Positions 57,358 through 64,000 of a stretch of 64,000 nucleotides of DNA are shown here, in pieces. The DNA is from Myxococcaceae bacterium JPH2. GTDB lineage: Bacteria > Myxococcota > Myxococcia > Myxococcales > Myxococcaceae. The position numbers and the translations under genes are program-made. Below the pieces are notes generated by a model that was not told where the DNA came from, searched no databases, and worked only from the letters and a program-made list of their open reading frames with translations. Numbering within the stretch: position 1 is the stretch's first letter; each line of letters begins with the position of its first letter. Where the stretch lies: contig JAEMGR010000012.1 of the NCBI GenBank assembly GCA_016458225.1, forward strand, positions 148,216 through 212,215. The letters run 5' to 3'.

Positions 57358-57834
57358 GTGCCCGAGTCGCCTCGCCTGTCCCTGCCTCCGCTGCCCGCTG
57401 AGCCGGAGGTCGTCATCGAGTGCCCGCGCTTCTCGTTCACGAAGCGCCGCGCGGACGGAACCGTCGACTTCGTGTCCCCCGTGCCGTGCCCGTACAACTA
57501 CGGCTCCATCCCGGGCCTCGTCGCGGACGATGGTGACCCGCTGGACGCAATCGTCCTGGGTGCACGCCTGCGCCGTGGCAGCCACGTGCGAATGCGCGTG
57601 GTCGCGGTGCTTGGCTTCGTCGACTCGGGACGCGGTGACCCGAAGGTGGTGTGCAGCGCCCGGGGCCTGAGCCGCGTCCAGCGCCTGGGGCTGGAGGCGT
57701 TCTTCCGCATCTACGCCATCTTCAAGCGCGTGCTGCACCTGGCGCGCGGAAACGCCACCGACACGCGCTTCGTGGGGTGGCTGCCGCTGCCCGTGACGCT
57801 CGCCGACGGCGCTACAGGACGCCTCGGGCCTTGA
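57358..57834 (+). CDS. ppa: Inorganic pyrophosphatase (soluble family I)
   Basis: This 158-residue enzyme hydrolyses pyrophosphate to phosphate, pulling biosynthetic reactions forward. The signature DGDPLDAIVLG is present, preceded by YNYGSIPGLVAD and followed by GRGDPKVV, the positions that hold the magnesium and phosphate ligands. The N-terminal KRRADGTVDF corresponds to the usual K-x-R-x-x-E-x-D region with changes. It is slightly shorter than typical bacterial enzymes (about 175). GTG at 57358 is the start. Its 3' end overlaps the convergent DUF58 gene by 23 bases. Confidence 0.86.
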   Translation: MPESPRLSLPPLPAEPEVVIECPRFSFTKRRADGTVDFVSPVPCPYNYGSIPGLVADDGDPLDAIVLGARLRRGSHVRMRVVAVLGFVDSGRGDPKVVCSARGLSRVQRLGLEAFFRIYAIFKRVLHLARGNATDTRFVGWLPLPVTLADGATGRLGP

Positions 57835-59119
57835 TGTCCAGGTAGCGGTTCACGGCGGCCAGGTGCAGCTCGTCCGGCTGCACGTCCAGCATCTGCACGC
57901 CGCCTTGGCTCACTCGGGCCTTGAGCACCTCGCGGTCCGCGAGCAGCTCCGAGGCGACGGCGTGCTGGAAGGCTTCTTCTGCGCTGGGCGGAGGGGTGGC
58001 CAGCAGCTTCTGGAGGGCGGTGTCCTTGACCGACAAGCACAGCGGCACGTGCCGCCGCGCCAGTCGGTGCAGCGGCGCGACGAGCGTGGAGGCCTGCTCC
58101 TCGTCGAGGAAGTCCGTGAAGACACACAGCAGGCTGCGCCGCGCCAGCCGGACGTTCAGCTCCTTGAAGAGCGCCAGGTAGTCCACGTACGTGAGGCTCG
58201 GCGTGACGGAGTAGAGCGCGTCGACAATCTTCCGGTACTGCCCGCGCCCGGCCGCGGGAGGCAGGTATGTCTTCACGCCATCCGCGAAGACCGCCAGCCC
58301 CACGCGGTCCCCATTGCGCACCGCCACGAAGGCCAGGAACAGGGCCGCGTTCACCGCGTGGTCCAGCTTGGTGAGACCGTCCACTCGCGCGGCCATGGCT
58401 CGGCCTGAGTCCACGCAGATGAGCAGCGTCTGCGAGCGCTCCGCTTCCATCACCCGCGTGACGGGCTTGCCTCGGCGCGCGGTGGCCTTCCAGTCCACGT
58501 CGCGCACGCTGTCGCCTTGCGCGTAGTCCCGCAGGCGCGCGAACTCGCTGCCTCGCCCGTCGCGGCGAAGCTGCCGCAGTCCCAGGTTCACCAGGTCCAG
58601 CGCCGCTCCGGACAAGAGGAGCCGGCTGGCGCCGCGCAGGTCTGGGTAGACGGAGATGCTCTGGGCTGACGGATAGGTGCGCTCGTGGCGCATCAGCCCC
58701 AGCGGCCCCGCGACGCGCACGTGCACGTCACCGAAGCCGAACCGGCCTCGGCGCTCGGGCGTCACCCGGTACATCCAGCGCGTCTGGCTGTCTGGCGCGA
58801 GGCGCAGCAGGGCATCCTCGGGGATGGCGGTGAAGGACTCGGGGACGTCGTCCTTCACCTGCGCCACCACCGGACGACCCGAGCGCACCACGAAGCGCAG
58901 CTCGACCTTGTTGGGCACGCCGACGTTGAGGCGCTGCGGCAAGGTGCGCTCGACCGTCAGCCGCACCCGTCGCGCGAGCGCCAGGTCGAGCGCGGCGAGC
59001 GCGAGCGCCACCGCGTCCATGGCCAGCACCGCGCCTCCCAGCCCGGGGAAGAAGCCCGCTGCCGCCATGGGCAGCGCGAGCAGCGCGAGGAGCGCCCACA
59101 GGCGCCCAGTGGGAATCAC
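57812..59119 (-). CDS. DUF58-domain protein
   Basis: This 435-residue protein has two N-terminal hydrophobic segments (about 8-50, [20 protein letters not shown] and [13 protein letters not shown]). A beta-rich middle follows (about 55-190). The DUF58/vWA-like domain (about 190-420) starts with the hallmark [20 protein letters not shown] and [31 protein letters not shown] corresponds to a MIDAS-like strand, with D-S-G replacing D-x-S-x-S. It works with the adjacent MoxR ATPase. It starts with GTG at 59119, overlapping the MoxR stop. Confidence 0.9.
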   Translation of the reverse strand: MIPTGRLWALLALLALPMAAAGFFPGLGGAVLAMDAVALALAALDLALARRVRLTVERTLPQRLNVGVPNKVELRFVVRSGRPVVAQVKDDVPESFTAIPEDALLRLAPDSQTRWMYRVTPERRGRFGFGDVHVRVAGPLGLMRHERTYPSAQSISVYPDLRGASRLLLSGAALDLVNLGLRQLRRDGRGSEFARLRDYAQGDSVRDVDWKATARRGKPVTRVMEAERSQTLLICVDSGRAMAARVDGLTKLDHAVNAALFLAFVAVRNGDRVGLAVFADGVKTYLPPAAGRGQYRKIVDALYSVTPSLTYVDYLALFKELNVRLARRSLLCVFTDFLDEEQASTLVAPLHRLARRHVPLCLSVKDTALQKLLATPPPSAEEAFQHAVASELLADREVLKARVSQGGVQMLDVQPDELHLAAVNRYLDIKARGVL

Positions 59120-60114
59120 CGCGGGACCTCCACGCTCTGCACCACCTCGCGCAGCACGTCCGAGGGCGTGGCGCCGTCCAGCTCCGCGTCCGGTGACAGG
59201 AGGAGGCGGTGCTTGAGCACGGGGCCCGCCAGGAAGCGCACGTCGTCTGGCGTGACGAAGCCGCGGCCTCGCAGCGCCGCGAGGGCCTTGGCGGCCAGCA
59301 GCAGGTGCACGCCCGCGCGAGGGCCGGCGCCCAAGCGGATCCGACCGGAGGTCCGCGTCGCGGCCACCAGCTTGCGGATGTAGGCCAGGACGGGCGCCTC
59401 CACGTTGACCTCGCTGAGCGCCGCACGCGCCGCCAGCAGGCCTTCCTTCGTCACCGCCGGACTCACGCCCGCGCGCGCCAGGTCACCCGAGTCGAAGCCT
59501 CGGTGCACCGACGCGAGGATGGCGTCCTCCTCGTCCGGCGCGGGATAGCCCACGTCAATCTTGAGCAGGAAGCGATCGAGCTGCGCCTCGGGCAGCGGAT
59601 ACGTGCCCTCGGACTCCACCGGGTTCTGCGTGGCGAACACGGTGAAGAGGGGAGAGAGCGCCAGGTGGCGGCCCTCCAGCGACACGCCGCGCTCCTGCAT
59701 GGCCTCCAGCAGGGCGGACTGCGTCTTCGCGGGCGCGCGGTTGATTTCATCCGCCAGCAAGAGGTCCGTGAAGATGGGGCCGCGCACCAACACGAAGGAC
59801 TGGGACTTCAGGTCGAACACGCTCGTGCCCAGGATGTCCGTGGGCATCAGGTCCGGCGTGAACTGGATGCGCTTGAAGTCCGAGCTGACGCTGCGCGCGA
59901 GCGCCTTGGCCATCAACGTCTTCGCGACGCCCGGCACGCCTTCCAGCAACACGTGGCCGCCCGCGAGGAGGCCGCACAGCATCAGCTCCAGCGGCTCGTC
60001 CTGACCGACGACGGCCTTGCGCACCTCGGCGAGCACGCCCTCGCGGATGGCGTGGGCCGCCTGCACGGCGGATCCGGCCGGGACGAAGGAGGGGACGGGA
60101 GGGGTGGCGTTCAT
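59116..60114 (-). CDS. MoxR-family AAA+ ATPase
   Basis: This 332-residue ATPase has Walker A GVPGVAKT, Walker [21 protein letters not shown], sensor 1 in [20 protein letters not shown] and the following [15 protein letters not shown]. All are typical of MoxR chaperone-like ATPases, which act on vWA/DUF58 partners. ATG at 60114 overlaps the stop of the DUF4350 gene (ATGA), and its stop overlaps the DUF58 start, so the three are translationally coupled. What it remodels is unknown; envelope functions are typical. Confidence 0.93.
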   Translation of the reverse strand: MNATPPVPSFVPAGSAVQAAHAIREGVLAEVRKAVVGQDEPLELMLCGLLAGGHVLLEGVPGVAKTLMAKALARSVSSDFKRIQFTPDLMPTDILGTSVFDLKSQSFVLVRGPIFTDLLLADEINRAPAKTQSALLEAMQERGVSLEGRHLALSPLFTVFATQNPVESEGTYPLPEAQLDRFLLKIDVGYPAPDEEDAILASVHRGFDSGDLARAGVSPAVTKEGLLAARAALSEVNVEAPVLAYIRKLVAATRTSGRIRLGAGPRAGVHLLLAAKALAALRGRGFVTPDDVRFLAGPVLKHRLLLSPDAELDGATPSDVLREVVQSVEVPR

Positions 60115-61388
60115 GGCGTACCAGTGAGGGGCCGGGAGTGCCCGGCCGGGTGGATGCGCTCGCGCACGCGGGCGGCATGCGCGGCGAGTTGCTGGAGAGC
60201 GGTGTCGGTGGTCGCGGAGGTGGCTTCGTGCGCGACGGCCAGGAGTCCCTGGGCCAGGTCCTCGCGCCCTCGCGCGGTGAGGCCCTCCGCGACGGCGCGC
60301 GCCTGCGACTGGGCTTGCATGCCTGCGTACAGGGCGAGCTGCTGCGTCAGCCCCTGCGCGATGAGGCCGGCCGCGAAGGCGTGGTGGCGGCCCTCGCGGT
60401 ACAGCCGCCCCATGGCGAAGAGGGCATCGGTGGCGCCCACGCGCACCGCCTCGGCGGGCGGATGCGGTCGGCCGAAGCGCTTGAGCGACACGGCCCACAG
60501 CGCCACGCCGAGCAGGAGCTGCGCGACGGCGAAGTGCAACCCATATCGGCGCGCGAAGTCGATGAGGGAGCGCTCGTTGGTGAAGCCGTGGTGGTACTCG
60601 TCGAACTCAATCGGTCGCGAGCCCATCGCGGCGAGCGTGCTCAACCAGAACTGCGCGTTGTCCGCGCGCGCGAGGGCCTGGTTCATCGCCAGCTCGGGCG
60701 CGCCGAGGATGAGCACGTGTCCCTGCCCGTGCGGAACGAGCGCCGCGACAGGCCTGTCCAGGCGCTCGTCGTCGAGCACCGGCACGGCGTCCTCGGGCAA
60801 CCGCAGATACGCCTGCACTCGCGCCTCCACGCGCTGCACGCCGCGCGTGTAAGGCGTGGGCATCGCCGGCACCAGCGTGCGCATGGGCAGCGAGGTGTCC
60901 GCCTTGTCCAGCGTGACGTGAAGGGCATCCAGCAGCGGGTTCTCTTGCGAGCCCCACGGCACGTACACGAGCGTGCCGCCTGCCTCCACGCTCGCGAGGA
61001 GCTGCTTCAGCTCGGCGGCGTCCACGGGGTGGGCGCGGTACTTGTTGAAGCCGGTGTGGGGCGTCTCCTCGTCACTCAGCCCCGCGTCGTTCTGCGCGGC
61101 GAGCTGCGTCTGGTCGGGGTCCTCCTCGCGGGCGTCATCCATCTCCACCGACAGCAGCACCAGCGACGCGGGGCCGTTGACGAGGCGCAGGTCCGACATG
61201 CGGCGGACCACCGGCAGGCCACTCTCTTGCGCGAGCAGGAACAAGGCGCGCGTGCCGCTCTCTTCCGCACGGTAGGTCGACAGCGGATCCGCGAAGCTCG
61301 CGCGCGCGGCGCTCCGCACCAGGAGGGTGCCCAGCACCGCCGTCAGCACCAGGGCCCCGATGACGAGCAGTGGGAAACGGTCACGCAC
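60111..61388 (-). CDS. DUF4350-domain membrane protein
   Basis: This 425-residue protein has an N-terminal transmembrane helix ([20 protein letters not shown], about 7-27). The periplasmic/extracytoplasmic DUF4350 domain (about 35-270) has [20 protein letters not shown] and [18 protein letters not shown] second helix (about 310-330, [17 protein letters not shown]) precedes a cytoplasmic helical tail. DUF4350 proteins are regular members of MoxR/DUF58 operons. GTG at 61388 overlaps the DUF4129 stop by eight bases. Confidence 0.86.
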   Translation of the reverse strand: MRDRFPLLVIGALVLTAVLGTLLVRSAARASFADPLSTYRAEESGTRALFLLAQESGLPVVRRMSDLRLVNGPASLVLLSVEMDDAREEDPDQTQLAAQNDAGLSDEETPHTGFNKYRAHPVDAAELKQLLASVEAGGTLVYVPWGSQENPLLDALHVTLDKADTSLPMRTLVPAMPTPYTRGVQRVEARVQAYLRLPEDAVPVLDDERLDRPVAALVPHGQGHVLILGAPELAMNQALARADNAQFWLSTLAAMGSRPIEFDEYHHGFTNERSLIDFARRYGLHFAVAQLLLGVALWAVSLKRFGRPHPPAEAVRVGATDALFAMGRLYREGRHHAFAAGLIAQGLTQQLALYAGMQAQSQARAVAEGLTARGREDLAQGLLAVAHEATSATTDTALQQLAAHAARVRERIHPAGHSRPLTGTP

Positions 61389-63249
61389 CGGAGGCCTCCG
61401 GCGTTGGCGCGAGGATGGGCGAGGTGAGCGCGCGGAACTCTCGGTAACCCTCGGCACCCACGTGCGTGTTGCCGTACCACGCGAAGTCGAAGCGGTACGT
61501 CAGCTCGCGGAAGGAGGGCCTCCACTCCGCACGGCCTCGGAAGGTGCGCAGGTAGTCCCAGTTGCTCAGCGTCACGTCGTACATGATGGCGCCGTCGCGG
61601 TGGAGCCGGGACAGCAGCGCCAGGTACAGGCTGCGCACCGCCTCGCGGTACTCGCCGCGCGCGGCCAGCTCGTCCGCGAGGTGGGCCCATCCCTCGGGCG
61701 GACGAGACAGCGCGTTCTGTGTATCGGCGGCCTGCGCGTCGGTGGCGATGGCCGTGACGTCGAGCGCGCCCTCGGCATCCTGGGGCGTGCGCGTGCGCAG
61801 CGTGCGGATCAACACCCAGGCCAGCACGCAGAGCGTCGCCCCGACGAGCACCACCACCAGCCCATTGGCCATGGTGCCCCCAGACATCCACGGCGCCATC
61901 GGGAGGTCGGGCGTCGGGGGCGGTTCCTGGCGCTTGAAGAGTTCGCTCAGCCACTTGTTCAGCCAGTCGATGAACTTGCTGAACCAGCCCGGCGGTGCAG
62001 GCGGCGCCGGCGGCTCGTTGACCTTGGGTTCGTCCGGAGGCGCGACCTGGAACTCAGGCCGCGCCAGGATGTCGCGCGCGCGCGCGGCCGCGTTCCGTGA
62101 ATCGGCGTGGGGCGTCTGCTTCGCGGTGGCCAGGGCTTGATCCAGGCCTTGCTCCATCACGCTCAACGCCGCGTCACAGTCTTCTTCATCCTGGGCGAGG
62201 CGCTCCACGTGGCTCGCCAGTCGCTCCAGCGCTCCTCGCTCCGTGGCTTGCAGCGCGTCCACCGTGCCCAGCCGCGCGTCCTGCGCGACCTCGGGGGCCT
62301 CACAGGACCTCGCCACGGCCTCCAGGCGCTCGCGCACGCTCGGCGCGCCCTCGGCGTTCGCGGGCGTCCCCACGAGGAGCGTGCCCATCAGCACCAGCAG
62401 CATCGCGGCCACGCCCGAGTGCGAGCGCGCTGGCTCTCGCGGGGTGCTCCGAGGCGGGAGCTGCTGCACGGCGGCGAGCAGGTCCAACCCTTCCTGCCGC
62501 ACGCGCCCGTCCACCAGCAAGAGCGTGGCCGTGGTCGCGCGCACGGGCTCGAACAGCGCGAAGGTGATGGCCACGAGGAACAGCAGCCAGGAGGGATTGT
62601 CCAGCGAGGCGAATCTCTCGGCGAAGGTGAGGTCCACGCCCAGGAGCTTGCGCCCGAGCAGCAGCAGGAAGTTGGCGCCGATGTGGAGGTTGAGCAGGGC
62701 GAACACCTGCACGGTCATGAGCAGCCGCACGCCCACCGCCGTGCCGCGGGCCGGGCCGAGCAACTGGGTGCACAGGGCATAGAGGCGCAGCGGACTGCCG
62801 CGCCCGTGCATGGTCACCGCGTAGCCCACGGACTGCGCGGACAGCACGATGAGCGAGATGCCCAGGGTGAGGGGCACGGTGATGACCTGGAACACGGCGA
62901 GGTAGGCCACCGCGATGAAGAGGCTGGGCGTGCGACCCAGCGCCGCGCGCAACGAGGGGCCCAGCGCGACCTCGGATTGCTTCCCCAGGAGGAGTTCCTG
63001 CACGTAGTGCGTGGCGGCTCCCTGGCACAGGCCCCTCAGGAACCACGCGAGGGTGAGCGCGAGGGTCGGCAGCGCGAGCGGCAAGCCTCGCTTCACCGCG
63101 TCCACCAGGTGCAACAAGGCGCCCACCACGGCGGCGCCACCTGGAAGGGTGAGGGCCCACACGCCAGCGTTGCGCGAGCACAGGCGCACCGCTGCGTCCA
63201 TCAGGTCCACCGCGCCTCGGGGGCGCAGCTCCAGCGCGGAGACGGCCAT
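61381..63249 (-). CDS. DUF4129-containing polytopic membrane protein
   Basis: This 622-residue protein has a large N-terminal membrane region (about 30-290, with five or six helices: ITVPLTLGISLIVLSAQSVG, WLLFLVAITFALFEPVRATT). A helix near 286-303 is followed by an extracytoplasmic part (about 310-455). Another helix lies at about 460-482 (GLVVVLVGATLCVLAWVLI). The C-terminal DUF4129 domain (about 510-615) has REYREAVRSLYLALLSRLHR, TNWDYLR-like SNWDYLRTF and FRELTYRFDFAWYG. DUF4129 is a transglutaminase-linked module of MoxR operons. It starts three bases from the upstream small zinc-protein stop. Confidence 0.84.
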   Translation of the reverse strand: MAVSALELRPRGAVDLMDAAVRLCSRNAGVWALTLPGGAAVVGALLHLVDAVKRGLPLALPTLALTLAWFLRGLCQGAATHYVQELLLGKQSEVALGPSLRAALGRTPSLFIAVAYLAVFQVITVPLTLGISLIVLSAQSVGYAVTMHGRGSPLRLYALCTQLLGPARGTAVGVRLLMTVQVFALLNLHIGANFLLLLGRKLLGVDLTFAERFASLDNPSWLLFLVAITFALFEPVRATTATLLLVDGRVRQEGLDLLAAVQQLPPRSTPREPARSHSGVAAMLLVLMGTLLVGTPANAEGAPSVRERLEAVARSCEAPEVAQDARLGTVDALQATERGALERLASHVERLAQDEEDCDAALSVMEQGLDQALATAKQTPHADSRNAAARARDILARPEFQVAPPDEPKVNEPPAPPAPPGWFSKFIDWLNKWLSELFKRQEPPPTPDLPMAPWMSGGTMANGLVVVLVGATLCVLAWVLIRTLRTRTPQDAEGALDVTAIATDAQAADTQNALSRPPEGWAHLADELAARGEYREAVRSLYLALLSRLHRDGAIMYDVTLSNWDYLRTFRGRAEWRPSFRELTYRFDFAWYGNTHVGAEGYREFRALTSPILAPTPEASGA

Positions 63250-63252
63250 CGC

Positions 63253-63519
63253 TCAGCTCACCACGTGTGCGGCGAGGAGGATGCCACCCCAGACGGCGGC
63301 CACGCCCATCAGCGCCAGCAGGACGTGGCCCACGCTCCAGTCACTGCGCGCGGCCGGCCCCTCCAGCGCCTGCAGGCGACGCTGGAGACAGGTGGCGCAG
63401 CGGTTGATGCCCTCGAACTGCGTGGTGCACTCGCGGCAGATGACCCGCCGGCACTCCACGCAGACGCCGAGGCCGGCGCGGTCCGGGTGGTAGTGGCAGC
63501 GGCCCGAGCCTTGAATCAT
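63253..63519 (-). CDS. Small B-box-type zinc-binding membrane protein
   Basis: This 88-residue protein starts with a cysteine/histidine-rich module (residues 8-45: CHYHPDRAGLGVCVECRR, CRECTTQF, CATC). It resembles B-box-type zinc-binding domains that in bacteria often precede a membrane segment. A transmembrane helix follows at about 64-85 (VLLALMGVAAVWGGILLAAH). It lies between rho and the DUF4129 gene and is probably the first gene of the MoxR-type operon. Function is unknown. Confidence 0.82.
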   Translation of the reverse strand: MIQGSGRCHYHPDRAGLGVCVECRRVICRECTTQFEGINRCATCLQRRLQALEGPAARSDWSVGHVLLALMGVAAVWGGILLAAHVVS

Positions 63520-63569
63520 GGCTCCACCTTACGCACACCCGGGCCCGCCACACCACCCCCGCGAGGGCC

Positions 63570-64000
63570 TTACAACTCGTCGAGGAACTCGTCGTTGTAC
63601 GTGTAGCGCGACAGCCGTTTGACGAGCGCCTCCATGGCCTCCACCGGCTTCACGGCGAAGAGCATCTGCCGCAGCTTCTTCACCTTCTCGTACTCGCGCT
63701 GGGTGAAGAGCTTCTCCTCCTTGCGCGTGCCGGACTGGGCGATGTTGATGGCCGGGAAGACGCGCTTCTCCGCGAGCAGCCGGTCGAGCGTCACCTCGGA
63801 GTTACCCGTGCCCTTGAACTCCTCGAAGATGACCTCGTCCATGCGGCTGCCGGTGTCGATGAGCGCCGTGCCGATGATGGTGAGCGAGCCGGCCTCTTCC
63901 GTCGCGCGCGCCGCGCCGAAGATGCGCTTGGGGCGCTCCAGGGCTCGGCTGTCCACGCCGCCCGTCATGGTGCGGCCCGAGCTGTCGACTTCCTTGTTGT
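63570..64000 (-). CDS. rho: Transcription termination factor Rho, C-terminal part (gene continues past the right edge)
   Basis: The 143 visible codons are the C-terminal end of the Rho ATPase domain. They contain SGRTMTGGVDSRAL, the R-loop region FGAARATEEAGSLTIIGTAL, and the conserved tail EEFKGTGNSE, LAEKRVFPAINIAQSGTRKE and KLRQMLF. Rho is a hexameric RNA helicase that ends transcription. Its RNA-binding and Walker regions are outside the window. Fifty bases separate its stop from the zinc-protein gene. Confidence 0.95.
   Translation of the reverse strand, partial: NKEVDSSGRTMTGGVDSRALERPKRIFGAARATEEAGSLTIIGTALIDTGSRMDEVIFEEFKGTGNSEVTLDRLLAEKRVFPAINIAQSGTRKEEKLFTQREYEKVKKLRQMLFAVKPVEAMEALVKRLSRYTYNDEFLDEL

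Overview
The window is high-GC DNA with dense, mostly short-gapped genes and no tRNA, rRNA, insertion sequence or CRISPR array that I can see. The content points to a myxobacterium (Myxococcota, probably near Myxococcus, Corallococcus or Archangium). The clues are a mitochondrial-like EF-G, many Ala/Pro-rich lipoproteins and TPR proteins, a SpoIIM-like protein, and a type III secretion cluster with no visible secretin. The organism assignment is an inference.

Layout. Bases 1-7486 hold housekeeping and metabolic genes: fusA (cut by the left edge), a SnoaL-like protein, a soluble transhydrogenase, an RsuA-type pseudouridine synthase, a GH15 glucoamylase-like enzyme, a TrmJ-like methyltransferase and a small membrane protein. 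Bases 7494-12619 hold a very large secreted metallopeptidase / TolB-propeller / beta-barrel protein, divergent from an LVIVD-repeat lipoprotein. Bases 12644-20987 are a seven-gene minus-strand operon: GbsR/MarR regulator, ABC ATPase, two FtsX-type permeases, a LolA-like protein, an outer-membrane protein and a coiled-coil protein. A near-perfect 36-bp palindrome lies in its promoter.

Bases 22134-44418 are the main attraction, a complete type III export apparatus on the plus strand. The order is: small proteins, a FliA-like sigma factor, sctI, sctJ, a sctK-position gene, sctL, sctN, sctO, sctP, sctQ, a FliO-like gene, sctR, sctS, sctT, sctU, a stand-alone SctU C-terminal paralogue, TPR chaperones, four tandem needle-like genes, another small substrate-like gene, a chaperone and sctV. 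Six of the small substrate-like genes are preceded by a shared promoter, GCAAC (or GAAAC) - 17/18 bp - GATAATC/GATAACC, whose -10 resembles that of sigma-28/FliA. The cluster encodes a FliA-like sigma factor, so I propose a self-contained, flagellum-style hierarchy controlling type III substrates. The FliO-like gene, a SctR with a signal peptide and the FlhX-like SctU paralogue also give this system flagellar character. No secretin and no ordinary SctD are encoded here.

Bases 44707-57834 hold a double-FHA protein, a TPR lipoprotein, a small beta-barrel, an RDD protein, a transporter/HEAT/cyclic-nucleotide-binding fusion, an unrecognised membrane protein, a UshA-like protein with a degenerate metal site, a DUF1570-like TPR lipoprotein, a SpoIIM-like protein and an inorganic pyrophosphatase. 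Bases 57812-64000 are a minus-strand series: rho (cut by the right edge), a zinc-binding membrane protein, DUF4129, DUF4350, MoxR and DUF58 genes. These form the widespread MoxR-DUF58 envelope module.
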